In this document: positions 45,253 to 53,470 of the stretch, piece by piece
How the letters are laid out: every line of letters starts with the position of its first letter
How positions within the stretch are numbered: position 1 is the stretch's first letter
Assembly (NCBI GenBank): GCA_021784575.1
Contig: JAJYHX010000005.1
Location: 62,001-126,000 of the forward strand
Source: Nitrospirota bacterium
GTDB lineage: Bacteria > Nitrospirota > JACRHJ01
Reading direction: 5' to 3'
Length of the DNA: 64,000 nt
Program-made: the position numbers and the translations under genes
Notes under the pieces: generated by a model
Databases searched by the model: none
Told to the model about the DNA's origin: nothing
The model's input: the letters and a program-made list of their open reading frames with translations, nothing else

Positions 45253-46257
45253 TTAAATTACCATCGCCGCCATAAGCGCGAGCGCGGAGGCGAGGGCGAA
45301 CCACGGCCCGTATTCCTCGGCGCCGACGAACTTTTCCTTTGATTTCCTCGCGGTTTTGGGCGAAAGCTCCCTTGCCAGACGGCCCGCCGCGCCGGCATCC
45401 CGCGAGTAAAAATACCGCCCGCCGCCCGCGCTTGCGGCGGCTTTCAGCGCCCCCTCGCGCATACGCGACACGACAACCTGTCCGAACCTGTCCCTTTTGT
45501 ATTTCGGCTGTCCGAAGAAGTCCACGCCCTCCGGTATCCTCCCTCCCGCCGATGTCCCGACACCGACGGCATATACCTTAAGCCCCGCGGACGCCGCCTC
45601 CTTCGCCGCGCCGGCGGGGTCTGGCCCGTAGGTGTTTTCCCCGTCCGAAACCACCACCACCGCGCGCGGCAAATCGGACTTTTTGAACTTCGTCGCGGCG
45701 GTGATGAGCGCGTCGCCTATCGCAGTCCCGGGAAGGTCCTGCTTCGTTACGTCCGCATCCGAGAGGAAATCGAGGTATGTTGCGTGGTCGAGCGTGGGCG
45801 GGCAGTTTATTATCGAATCGCCCGAGAAGAGGACCAGGCCGAACCTGTCCCCCGGCGCGTCGGATACCAGTTTTTTTATGAACGCTTTCGCAACAGAAAG
45901 CCTGTCGGCGGCCCCGTTGCCGCTTAACCTGCCGCCGCCGTCCGGCACGAGCATACTGTCGGATATGTCGAGCGCGACGATTACGTCCATCGAGACCGGT
46001 ACTTCCTCCGCGCCTGCGGGCGGCCCCAGGGGCCGGGCCAGGGCGGTTACGGCAAGGACGGCCGACGCCGCAATCAGGAACGCGCCGGCCGCAAATCTGC
46101 GCGAGCCTTTCCCAAGGCCCAGCCGCGCCATCATCACGGGCGAGGAGAACGCAAGCCGCTCCCGGCCCATCTTGCGCGCGGAATAAACAAACGCCATTCC
46201 CAGCGCCAGTGCGGGGACAAGGAGCCAGAAGAACTCCGGGCATCCGAATGCGCTTAT
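45253..46257 (-). CDS. batB: BatB-like VWA membrane protein with probable non-AUG start
   Basis: A von Willebrand A domain protein with MIDAS motif DISDSM, the conserved Thr in GTAIGDALI and VVVSDGENTYG, flanked by N- and C-terminal transmembrane helices. Paralogous to the upstream BatA. The first in-frame ATG (46197) would cut off part of the hydrophobic N-terminal segment (SAFGCPEFFWLLVPALALGM) that BatA and family members carry. In the same frame AGGAGG stands 8 nt before an ATA (46257) and 5 nt before an ATC, overlapping the batA stop. I therefore place the start at ATA, but a sequencing error or a leaky ATG start are alternatives. Confidence 0.85.
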   Translation of the reverse strand: MSAFGCPEFFWLLVPALALGMAFVYSARKMGRERLAFSSPVMMARLGLGKGSRRFAAGAFLIAASAVLAVTALARPLGPPAGAEEVPVSMDVIVALDISDSMLVPDGGGRLSGNGAADRLSVAKAFIKKLVSDAPGDRFGLVLFSGDSIINCPPTLDHATYLDFLSDADVTKQDLPGTAIGDALITAATKFKKSDLPRAVVVVSDGENTYGPDPAGAAKEAASAGLKVYAVGVGTSAGGRIPEGVDFFGQPKYKRDRFGQVVVSRMREGALKAAASAGGGRYFYSRDAGAAGRLARELSPKTARKSKEKFVGAEEYGPWFALASALALMAAMVI

Positions 46258-47240
46258 GATAGCCGCCTCCTCGCCCCGAACAGCGCCCCGCCCAGGAAAA
46301 GCAGCATCAGGCCCAGCCCGGCAGGATACGGGAACAACTCGTGATAGCCTCTTATCTTCTCCACCGTAAGCTCTTTTTTCTTCATATGCGATATTGCGTC
46401 GTATATGTCCTCAAGCGCCTTGTTGTCCGCCGCCCGGAACGCCCGCCCGCCTGTTATCGCCGCCATCTCCCTAAGCGTATTCATGTCCACCTTCGCAAGG
46501 AGTATGTGCCCGAACTGGTCCTGGAGGTAGAACTTCTGCCCGAGCGGGCCGTATGCGGGCACGGGGGCGCCTCCGGGCGTGCCGATGCCTATGGCGTAAA
46601 TCTCTATCCCTTCCTTTGCCGCCGCGCGGGCCGCGGTTATCGGGTCCACGGCGCCCGCATTGTTCTCGCCGTCCGTGAGAAGGACGATGACCTTCGATGC
46701 GGAGGATCCCTTTAGTTTGTTTATGCAGTTTATTACCGCGTCCCCTATGGCCGTGCCGTCAATCCGGACGGAACCTACGTCGAGCTGGTCGAGCAGGCTT
46801 ACGAGGATATTGCCGTCGGACGTAAGCGGGCACTGCGTAAACGACCGTCCGGCAAAGGCCACGAGCACCATGCGGCCCTGGTTGAAACCCTTTATGAATT
46901 TTTTCAGCGTCGCCTTCGCCGCCCCGATGCGGTCGGGCTTCAAGTCCTCGGCCTGCATACTCCCGGAGAGGTCTATCGCAAGCGCGACATCGACGCCGAT
47001 TATCTTTTTTTTCTGCACCCCTTCAGCCGTCCTGGGGCGCGCGGCGGCGATTACAAAACATACGAACGCAAGCGAGAGAAGAAGCGGGGGGAGCCACTTG
47101 AGCCTTGCGCGCGGAAGCGGCTTCGCCAGGGATATGCCGGGAAACGGAACCGAAACCCCTTTCCTGCGGATGGAAATATAAAAAAGAATCGGCGCGAGCG
47201 CGGCAAGCCACAGGATTGCCGGGTGCAAAAACACCACCAT
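46254..47240 (-). CDS. batA: BatA-like VWA membrane protein
   Basis: A 328-residue VWA protein with N-terminal transmembrane segments (PAILWLAALAPILFYISI, WLPPLLLSLAFVCFVIAAA), MIDAS motif DLSGSM, the Thr of GTAIGDAVI and LLTDGENNAG, and a C-terminal membrane helix (YPAGLGLMLLFLGGALFGAR). Bat proteins (aerotolerance) act at the inner membrane, probably with a MoxR ATPase; none is present here. The ATG overlaps the DUF58 stop by 1 nt. Confidence 0.92.
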   Translation of the reverse strand: MVVFLHPAILWLAALAPILFYISIRRKGVSVPFPGISLAKPLPRARLKWLPPLLLSLAFVCFVIAAARPRTAEGVQKKKIIGVDVALAIDLSGSMQAEDLKPDRIGAAKATLKKFIKGFNQGRMVLVAFAGRSFTQCPLTSDGNILVSLLDQLDVGSVRIDGTAIGDAVINCINKLKGSSASKVIVLLTDGENNAGAVDPITAARAAAKEGIEIYAIGIGTPGGAPVPAYGPLGQKFYLQDQFGHILLAKVDMNTLREMAAITGGRAFRAADNKALEDIYDAISHMKKKELTVEKIRGYHELFPYPAGLGLMLLFLGGALFGARRRLS

Positions 47241-48157
47241 CAGCGCCTCCTCGACTGCCTGTGGAAATATCCCGCGAGCGGCGTTATGGGCGAGCTCCCC
47301 GTGGAGAGCCATACCGGCTCCGCGCGGAGCGAATTGAAGAGCGCGGCCCTCTGTTTATCGGCAGAGTCCCGCCAGTCCTTGAACGCCTTGATGAACCTCC
47401 GCGAGGAAAAGTCCACGAGTATCCGTTCGCCGGTTTCCGGGTCGATCAACTCCGCCATCGCGCCCCAGCCTGAAGCCGGGCTGCCGGCTTCCCGCCTGTC
47501 CACCGGCACGACGGGCACGAGCTCGTGCCTTTTTGAGAGCGCCTTTAAAAGGACGGGCGCGCCCCTTTCCGCAGGATGTCCGGCTGCCGGTTGACCGGCG
47601 TCGAGGAAGTCCGACACCCAGAAGAGCGTGGAGCGGGTCTTGAGCGTCCGCATAAGCGCCTGCGCGGGGACGGCAATGTCCGTCTTTTTACCCTGCGGGC
47701 TAACGGTTGAAAGCGCGGCCAGAAGCCCCAGCACGTGCCTTCTGCCCCTCTTCGGCGGGATAAAGAGCTCCACCCTGTCCGTATACGCGACAAGCCCCGC
47801 CCTGTCTCCGCCCTGCACGGCCAGGAGCGCGGCGGCGGCGGCGAACTCCACCGCAAGCTCTCGCTTCGTCTGCGTCGTCGTGCCGAAATCCATGGAGGCG
47901 GACAAGTCTACGGCAAGCATGACGGTCAGATCCCTTTCCTCGACGAAGGTCTTCACGTGCGGATAGCCCGTCCTGGCCGTGACGTTCCAGTCTATCGCCC
48001 GGACGTCGTCGCCGGGGACGTATTCGCGCACCTCGGTGAACTCGATGCCGCGTCCCTTGAACGTGGAAAGGTATCCGCCGGAGAGCGCGCCCTCGACCAG
48101 CCGGGATGTCTTTATCTCCAGCCGCTTTATTTTCCGGAGTATCTCGTACGGGAGCAT
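47240..48157 (-). CDS. DUF58 protein of the Bat/MoxR system
   Basis: About 305 residues starting MLPYEILRKIKRLEIKTSRL, with the DUF58 core FKGRGIEFTEVREYVPGDDV then RAIDWNVTARTG and a degenerate VWA segment (MLAVDLSASMDFGT). The ATG at 48157 follows AAGGAATTCC. Two extra Gly/Ala/Pro segments, DAGQPAAGHPAERG and REAGSPASGWG, lie in the C-terminal half and carry mini-repeat cores. First gene of the DUF58-batA-batB-TPR operon, with a strong promoter and a leader hairpin. Confidence 0.9.
   Translation of the reverse strand: MLPYEILRKIKRLEIKTSRLVEGALSGGYLSTFKGRGIEFTEVREYVPGDDVRAIDWNVTARTGYPHVKTFVEERDLTVMLAVDLSASMDFGTTTQTKRELAVEFAAAAALLAVQGGDRAGLVAYTDRVELFIPPKRGRRHVLGLLAALSTVSPQGKKTDIAVPAQALMRTLKTRSTLFWVSDFLDAGQPAAGHPAERGAPVLLKALSKRHELVPVVPVDRREAGSPASGWGAMAELIDPETGERILVDFSSRRFIKAFKDWRDSADKQRAALFNSLRAEPVWLSTGSSPITPLAGYFHRQSRRR
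47466..47606 (-). repeat. Two in-gene mini-repeats in the DUF58 gene
   Basis: CCGGGCTGCCGG at 47476-47487 and CCGG-CTG-CCGG-TTGA-CCGG at 47580-47598 (plus-strand reading). They encode EAGSPAS and DAGQPAAGHPA. Confidence 0.6.
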
Positions 48158-48178
48158 GGAATTCCTTAAAATTTGCGG

Positions 48179-48198
48179 GGGCGCGATAAACCGCGCCC
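48179..48198 (-). promoter_or_regulatory. Leader hairpin upstream of the DUF58 gene
   Basis: A perfect GGGCGCG/CGCGCCC 7-bp stem with a 6-nt loop between the promoter and the start codon. No T-tract, so probably not a terminator. Confidence 0.4.
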
Positions 48199-48217
48199 AT
48201 AGCATAAACAAATACAA

Positions 48218-48247
48218 ATTATATGCCTGTTGGAGGAGGGAAGTCAA
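48218..48247 (-). promoter_or_regulatory. Sigma70-like promoter for the Bat operon
   Basis: On the minus strand: TTGACT (48247-48242), 18 nt, TATAAT (48223-48218). Strong match about 60 nt before the DUF58 start. Confidence 0.65.
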
Positions 48248-48302
48248 TAAGAGGAAGGCTTAAAGCGGCGCAAGGATTCGCAGCCGGGCCGGCATTTGCG
48301 TT

Positions 48303-49343
48303 TTACGGTATTATCGCGAACTTTATCCCCCGGCCGCCGATGAGCTCGTCGAAGGCTGTCTGGAGGTTGTCCAGGTGATACCTGCCGGAGATGAGCCTCG
48401 AGACGTTCAGCCTGCCGGAGGCCAGTAGGTCGTACGCCTCCCTTACGTCGGACGGCGTGAAGTGGAACGCGCCCACGAGTTTTATTTCGTCGTAGTGTAT
48501 CCTCCCGGCGTCGAAACATGCGCGTGTGCCCGGCGGGCAGCCGCCGAAAAGGAGAACCGTCCCGCCCCTCCTGGCAAGGGACGGCGAGCCTTCCCATATC
48601 TCCTTCTGTCCTGTCGCCTCGATTACGAGATCCGCCCCCAGGCCGTCCGTTTCCTCGGTCACCTTCCACGCGATGTCCTGGAGGTCGCCTTCGAGGACGG
48701 CGTCCGCGCCCAGGTCTTTCGCCGCCTGAAACCTCTCGTTGCCCACGCCGCCTGTCGACCGGCCCGCAATCATTACCTTCGCGCCGTTTAACTTGTGCAG
48801 CATAAGATACATAAGTCCTATGGGCCCGGGGCCGAGTATCAGGACGTTTTTCGGCTTCCCGGCCTCCGCCGCGCGCATACCGTGCACGACGCACGAGAGC
48901 GGCTCCAGCATCGCCGCTTCCTGGTACGGGAGATGCTCCGGCTTTTTGAACATGTTAATCTTCACGATGCGCTCGGGGAGTTTTATGAACTCGGCATAGG
49001 CCCCCAGTACCTTTTCGTCCATTATCGTCGAACAGAGGTTTTCACGCCCCATGCGGCAGAACATGCACTCCCCGCACGGAGCGGAATGCACCGCCATCAC
49101 CGCGTCGCCCTCCGCGAAGCCCTCCACTCCCGCGCCGATCTTGTAGACGTCGCCCGAGAACTCATGCCCGAGCGGCGAAGGCAGGGGAATCTTCGGGTGT
49201 CCGCGCAGATACGCCTTTATGTCCGTCCCGCACGTGAGCGCCGCCTTGACCTGCACGACGACCTCGCCCGGCCCCGGAGACGGCACATGCGCCTTTTGGT
49301 TAATCTCCAGCACCTTCGGGCTTATCAATATCGCTGATTTCAT
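48303..49343 (-). CDS. Zinc-dependent MDR alcohol dehydrogenase
   Basis: About 346 residues. Catalytic zinc residues lie in CGTDIKAY and GHEFSGDVY, the structural-zinc loop is CGECMFCRMGRENLC and the NAD(P) motif is ILGPGPIGLMYLMLHK. After the second beta strand the protein reads IAGRSTGGVGNERFQ, a slightly long loop with a GACCGG core. The ATG at 49343 gives the usual N-terminus MKSAILISPKVLEINQKA. It is a different subgroup from the enzyme at 21.5 kb. The substrate is unknown; the gene stands alone between the Bat operon and a divergent methyltransferase. Confidence 0.87.
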   Translation of the reverse strand: MKSAILISPKVLEINQKAHVPSPGPGEVVVQVKAALTCGTDIKAYLRGHPKIPLPSPLGHEFSGDVYKIGAGVEGFAEGDAVMAVHSAPCGECMFCRMGRENLCSTIMDEKVLGAYAEFIKLPERIVKINMFKKPEHLPYQEAAMLEPLSCVVHGMRAAEAGKPKNVLILGPGPIGLMYLMLHKLNGAKVMIAGRSTGGVGNERFQAAKDLGADAVLEGDLQDIAWKVTEETDGLGADLVIEATGQKEIWEGSPSLARRGGTVLLFGGCPPGTRACFDAGRIHYDEIKLVGAFHFTPSDVREAYDLLASGRLNVSRLISGRYHLDNLQTAFDELIGGRGIKFAIIP

Positions 49344-49508
49344 AGTCGGGTTATAACGATTAATCCGAGGCAACAGCCGAAAAATCCGCCATCAAGAACT
49401 TTTCTACCTCATTATACCGCGCATGTCCAGTGAAATCTTCGCGCCGGCCTGCCGGTTGTGCGCAGATTATTGTTTTTGCAGGCATAAGGTGATATTATAC
49501 GTCATCAT

Positions 49509-50636
49509 ATGGAAGAGCTTCTGGAAATAATAAAGGATGAAGTCCGGTCAAAGGGGATAATTACCTTCGAGCGCTACGTCGAGCTTGCGCTGTATGCCCC
49601 CCTCTTCGGCTATTACGCCTCCGGAAGAGCGGTTATAGGCAAAGAAGGGGATTTCTATACATCCTCGCAGGCGACAGGCATTTACGGCAGGCTGATGGCC
49701 GAGGCATACGTCAAACTCTCGGAGGTTTCCGGGCCGGATTTTGTCGAGATGGGCGCGGGGGAAGGGGCGTTCGCGGGCGATTTCTTAAGCGGCCTGGCAA
49801 GGTTTTACCCGGAAGCTTATGAAAAATGCCGGTATTTTATCGTCGAGAGAGCAGAGGCCCTGGCCGAAAGGCAAAAGAAGGCGCTTTCGGGTTTCGGAGA
49901 CAAGATTGCCTGGACGGAGAGCATCGAGGCGTTGCCGGAGGTCGAGGGCGTGTTTTTCTCGAACGAACTCGTGGACGCCTTTCCGTTTCACAGGGTGCGG
50001 CAGGAGCCGGGCAGGCTCTCGGAGATATACGTCGGGCTTGAGGGCGGAAATTTATCCGAGACAACCGGGGTTCTTTCGACCCCGGAGCTTGCGATGCACT
50101 TCAACCGGCTGATGCTCGTGCTTCCCGATGGCATGACGACCGAGGCGAACCTGCGGGTCTCGGGGTGGATGAGCGCCATCGGCGGAAGGCTTAAAAAAGG
50201 GTTCGTGATAACGGTGGATTACGGCTATCCCGCGTACGAGTATTATTCCGCCGCGCGGCCGCGCGGCACGGCGCTATGCCACTACAAGCACACCGTGAAC
50301 GAGGACTTCCTTGCGCGCGTGGGAGAGCAGGACATAACGGCGCACGTGGATTTCACCACCCTCGGCCTGATGGGACAGCGCGCCGGCTTCGAGGCGGAGC
50401 TGTTCTGCGAGCAGGGGCGGTTTCTTTCCGAGACGCTCCCCTGGTTCGAGCAGTCCACGCGGAGGGCGGGGGCCGAGGACGAGCTTGCGCGGGCGGGACA
50501 GGGGCTTAAAACGCTCCTGCACCCGGAATGGCTGGGGGGGGTGTTCAAGGTGCTTCTACAGTCAAAGGGATGCGCTTCCGGCGGTCTTTTCACGAGGGTA
50601 AAGAACCGGGCCGGGGAGCTTTTTTCGGAGATTTAA
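49509..50636 (+). CDS. MidA/NDUFAF7-family SAM-dependent methyltransferase
   Basis: A 375-residue COG1565 protein. The N-terminus ITFERYVELALYAPLFGYYA and GKEGDFYTSSQATGIYGRLM is diagnostic. The SAM-binding motif is FVEMGAGEGAFAGDFL, followed by FFSNELVDAFPFHRV and DYGYPAYEYYSAARPRGTAL. The mitochondrial relative methylates an arginine in complex I subunit NDUFS2, while the bacterial targets are unclear. A CCGGCCTGCCGG core (49444-49455) lies in its upstream region. It converges on the SDR gene. Confidence 0.9.
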   Translation: MEELLEIIKDEVRSKGIITFERYVELALYAPLFGYYASGRAVIGKEGDFYTSSQATGIYGRLMAEAYVKLSEVSGPDFVEMGAGEGAFAGDFLSGLARFYPEAYEKCRYFIVERAEALAERQKKALSGFGDKIAWTESIEALPEVEGVFFSNELVDAFPFHRVRQEPGRLSEIYVGLEGGNLSETTGVLSTPELAMHFNRLMLVLPDGMTTEANLRVSGWMSAIGGRLKKGFVITVDYGYPAYEYYSAARPRGTALCHYKHTVNEDFLARVGEQDITAHVDFTTLGLMGQRAGFEAELFCEQGRFLSETLPWFEQSTRRAGAEDELARAGQGLKTLLHPEWLGGVFKVLLQSKGCASGGLFTRVKNRAGELFSEI

Positions 50637-50666
50637 TCGGAGCGAAAGAGGCCGTTTCCGGCGTGT

Positions 50667-51491
50667 TTATGCCGCGGCCCTGTAGCCCCATCTCATGAAA
50701 TGGTCTTCCGTCCCTATCTCGCCGGAGAGGTCGTCGGACTGCTCCGAAGCAAGGAATATCGCCAGCCTGGCCACCTCGGAGGGCTGCTTTAGCTGCCCGG
50801 ACTTCTTCAGCCCCCAGAAGACCCTGTATGCCTCCGGCCCCAGGACGTTCATGTCCATTTTCCGCACGTCGTCCTGCATCCTCGTATCCACGGTTCCCGG
50901 GTCCATCCCGTAAACCTTGATATTATACTGTTCGAGTTCCCGCGCCAGCGTTTTTGTGAGCGCATTCAGAGCGGCCTTGGATATGCTGTAGGGCCCCAGG
51001 CGCGGAATGATGTATTCCGCCAGGCCGGAGGTGACGTTTATTATCTTGCCGTAGCGTTTTTTTATCATCGCGGGGATGCAGGCCTTCGATACGAGCCAGG
51101 CCCCGTAGAGATTTATGTCCATGCAGTGGCGGAAGTCCCTCTCGTCCGCATCCTTCATGGACGCCACGGGGCCGATTATCCCCGCGTTGTTTACAAGGAT
51201 GTCCGGCGGGCCGAACTTCATCTCGACGGCCCGGCAAAGGTTCTTTATGTCCCCGGCATCGGAGACGTCCGCCTTTATGGCTATGGCCTGCCCGCCCTTG
51301 TCTGCAATCATCGAGACGGTCTCTTCAAGCTCCTCCCTTGTCCTCGAAACCACGGCGGTCTTCGCGCCGGCCTCCGAAAGATCCAAGGCTATCGCGCGCC
51401 CCAGGCCGCGTCCTCCCCCCGTGACGACGGCAATCCTTCCCTTTAACACACGGCCCCCTCTGCCTGCCTGAAAAGATTTGAACGAAGACAT
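50667..51491 (-). CDS. Short-chain dehydrogenase/reductase
   Basis: A 274-residue SDR. The cofactor motif is TGGGRGLGRAIAL, NNAGIIGPVAS follows, and the catalytic Ser-Tyr-Lys is visible as INVTSGLAEYIIPRLGPYSI followed by SKAAL. The sequence resembles 3-oxoacyl-ACP reductase (FabG-like) proteins but carries a distinct C-terminus ending HFMRWGYRAAA. The substrate is unknown and there are no fatty-acid genes nearby. The ATG has GAGGGG upstream. Confidence 0.88.
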   Translation of the reverse strand: MSSFKSFQAGRGGRVLKGRIAVVTGGGRGLGRAIALDLSEAGAKTAVVSRTREELEETVSMIADKGGQAIAIKADVSDAGDIKNLCRAVEMKFGPPDILVNNAGIIGPVASMKDADERDFRHCMDINLYGAWLVSKACIPAMIKKRYGKIINVTSGLAEYIIPRLGPYSISKAALNALTKTLARELEQYNIKVYGMDPGTVDTRMQDDVRKMDMNVLGPEAYRVFWGLKKSGQLKQPSEVARLAIFLASEQSDDLSGEIGTEDHFMRWGYRAAA

Positions 51492-51567
51492 CCCGTACCC
51501 CTCATTTTAAATATAGTCGAGGACGGGCGTGTTGTCAAAAATAAGCGGCAGAGGCCGGGATAGGGCT

Positions 51568-51625
51568 AACGTTCGGGCGCAATGAATTGCGCCCCCGCGA
51601 TGAGCGGGACGGGCGGGAATGACGG
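51568..51625. repeat. GGGCGCAATGAATTGCGCCC palindrome
   Basis: A perfect palindrome (51575-51594) followed by GCGATGAGCGGGACGGGCGG and GAATGACGGGC. Relative of the GTAGGGGCGCAATT repeat at 14190. Confidence 0.65.
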
Positions 51626-51640
51626 GCGTGGAGACTGCGT

Positions 51641-52813
51641 TTAATCGATATTTATTCCGGTTTCTGTAACTTTCACGGGTTTTGCCATCCGCGCCGGTAT
51701 GCCGAACTTCGCCGCCGCGGCCGGGGTAAAGAGCCTGTAATAGAGGACGGCCCTGGCGCGGGCGGATCCCTTCGGGACGGCATATGTCAGGGTCCGCGTC
51801 TCGCCGGACTTTATCCTCGAATCGACGGCCTTTTCGGCCATCCAGGGCGGCACGCCCTTCTTCGGGCCCGCCGTGAATACGCGCATGAACAGTTCTTTTT
51901 TGCCGGGCATGGGCGCGGGGCTTGCGAAGAGAACTTTCCCGTTTTTGTCAAGAAACTCCACCTTGACATACGCCGCGCGCATGGGGCTTGTGGAGGGGAA
52001 ATAATGCGGGTTGGCGTTTTTGATATTGACCGACAGCATCCCATTGTTGACTTCAAGCGAAAGCGATATTCCCGCTTTCAGCATGTTTGTGTAGTGCCCG
52101 CCGGGGAAGAGGTGCGAGAAGTGGGTATCCTTGACGAAAATGTCCGTCTTTTTCATTGCGGGATAAGCCGCGGGCGCGCCGGGCGTCTTCGGCATGTGGC
52201 ATTTCACGCAGTCGGAATGCCCTTCCATGTCCATGCTGCATATCACCGTCCCCCTGCCGTTTTTCATCTTGCCGTGACAGCCGAGACACATCTGCGAGGG
52301 CGAATTAAACGACCACTTGCTTACGGGATGCGGCGCGGAGACCCCGGATACGGCCCCGGCGGATGTCATGCTCGTCGAGAGCGCGTAGGTGTTGAAAAGC
52401 TTCCCGCCGGACATGCCTTCGACGCTGTGGCAGAACGCGCAGGGGATGCCGGGGTTGGACGAATACGCCTCCTTCGCGCCCGAGGCCAGCCTGCCCGAGG
52501 CCGGTCTGCCGGCGGCGGGATTATGGCAGCTCCCGCAGAAATACGGGGCCTTTTTGCCTGCTTTCGCCATGGACTGCGAAAAAGCCCGGAAGACGGCGTC
52601 ATGCGCGGGGTCGGACGACCTGCCGGACATGGAGTGCATCGACATGCTCCACTCGTTATATATCTGCAAATGGCACGGCCTGCATGAGGCGGAGCTCCTG
52701 AACCCCTTGAAACCCGCCGGGAGCTTGTGCGCAAACGCGGCGGCGGGAAACATCAAAAGCAGGAAAAAAGCAAAAAAGACACCTCTTTTATTAAATTCCG
52801 GGGTTTTCTTCAA
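51641..52813 (-). CDS. Pentaheme c-type cytochrome
   Basis: A 390-residue exported protein (signal peptide to AFAHK) with five CxxCH haem sites at about residues 44, 93, 125, 176 and 202 (CRPCH, CGSCH, CAFCH, CLGCH, CVKCH). The C-terminal half is beta-rich (SLEVNNGMLSVNIKNANPHY, GETRTLTYAVPKGSARA). This layout resembles cytochrome c554-type or hydroxylamine-reductase-related multihaem proteins. It is a periplasmic electron-transfer protein; partners are unknown. Between haems two and three it has PAAGRPASGRLASGA, encoded by a mini-repeat. Confidence 0.88.
   Translation of the reverse strand: MKKTPEFNKRGVFFAFFLLLMFPAAAFAHKLPAGFKGFRSSASCRPCHLQIYNEWSMSMHSMSGRSSDPAHDAVFRAFSQSMAKAGKKAPYFCGSCHNPAAGRPASGRLASGAKEAYSSNPGIPCAFCHSVEGMSGGKLFNTYALSTSMTSAGAVSGVSAPHPVSKWSFNSPSQMCLGCHGKMKNGRGTVICSMDMEGHSDCVKCHMPKTPGAPAAYPAMKKTDIFVKDTHFSHLFPGGHYTNMLKAGISLSLEVNNGMLSVNIKNANPHYFPSTSPMRAAYVKVEFLDKNGKVLFASPAPMPGKKELFMRVFTAGPKKGVPPWMAEKAVDSRIKSGETRTLTYAVPKGSARARAVLYYRLFTPAAAAKFGIPARMAKPVKVTETGINID
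52482..52524 (-). repeat. In-gene mini-repeat in the pentaheme cytochrome
   Basis: CCGGTCTGCCGG at 52501-52512 (plus-strand reading), preceded by GAGGCCAGCCTGCCCGAGG. The coding strand gives AAGRPASGRLASG, directly after the second haem-binding motif. Confidence 0.6.
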
Positions 52814-53085
52814 CCGTTGGTCTCCTTTTTCTCTATCAATACTCTGTCTCCGGGGCGGCTCATCTCCCTGAATTCCGGCATAAGCTCCCCGGCGAGCGCA
52901 TAGTAGCTCCTCTGGTTCTTTATGAACTTCTCTGAGGTCTCGTCATAGGGCTTGTCGTATAGCGTAGAACCGCACGTGGGGCAGGTGATTATCGCATGAC
53001 CCCTTTCGTCGTAGCAGAGAAAGGACATGACGTGCGCTCCGCAGAACCTGCAAGGTGTTATAATAAGTTCGGGACAATTGACCAT
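52810..53085 (-). CDS. Small zinc-ribbon protein
   Basis: About 91 residues starting MVNCPELIITPCRFCGAHVM, with Cys pairs CRFC and CPTC forming a likely zinc ribbon, then a helical tail (FIKNQRSYYALAGELMPEFR). The 3' end overlaps the ATG of the downstream cytochrome (ATGA), so they are translationally coupled. Family not recognised; a regulatory or assembly role for the cytochrome is only a guess. Confidence 0.7.
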   Translation of the reverse strand: MVNCPELIITPCRFCGAHVMSFLCYDERGHAIITCPTCGSTLYDKPYDETSEKFIKNQRSYYALAGELMPEFREMSRPGDRVLIEKKETNG

Positions 53086-53169
53086 GTTTTTTAGTCTATC
53101 ACGAAAAAAACGCCGGTTCAATGTCAAAAAAACTTCCCTGCAATCGGGATTTATGGTAGATATGTTCAT

Positions 53170-53467
53170 ATGCTCAATATTTCTTCAAACTTCACGTTCT
53201 GGGCCGCGGTAATAATATTCGCCGTCACCTACGGCCTTATTATCACCGAGCGCATGGACTCTTCCGCCGCGGTAGGCGCGTCCGCGAACGTCATAGTCCT
53301 TGGCATTTTCCGCAAAATCCGGCAGGAGGCTGAGTTTTTTCAGGTTCATGCTCTACGGCGTTCCGGTAACGGTCATGTCCGTGGGGATTGCCGCGATTTA
53401 TGTCTGGGCGCGGTATTTCGTCCCGGGCCGACAATCACGCTTTTCAACAACGAAGGGGGGCCTTTAA
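53170..53467 (+). pseudogene. Remnant of an ArsB/NhaD-type ion permease
   Basis: The first 35 codons read like the N-terminus of an ArsB/NhaD/SLC13-type permease (WAAVIIFAVTYGLIITERMD). They are joined directly to sequence typical of the extreme C-terminus of that family (GASANVIVLGIFRKI). After a run of six T near 53330 the frame changes. In the shifted frame the C-terminal part continues (FFRFMLYGVPVTVMSVGIAA, IYVWARYFV) to a TAA at 53465. So the whole central body is missing and a frameshift is present. This is a wrecked gene just upstream of the ferritin-like gene. Confidence 0.75.
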
Positions 53468-53470
53468 GAC

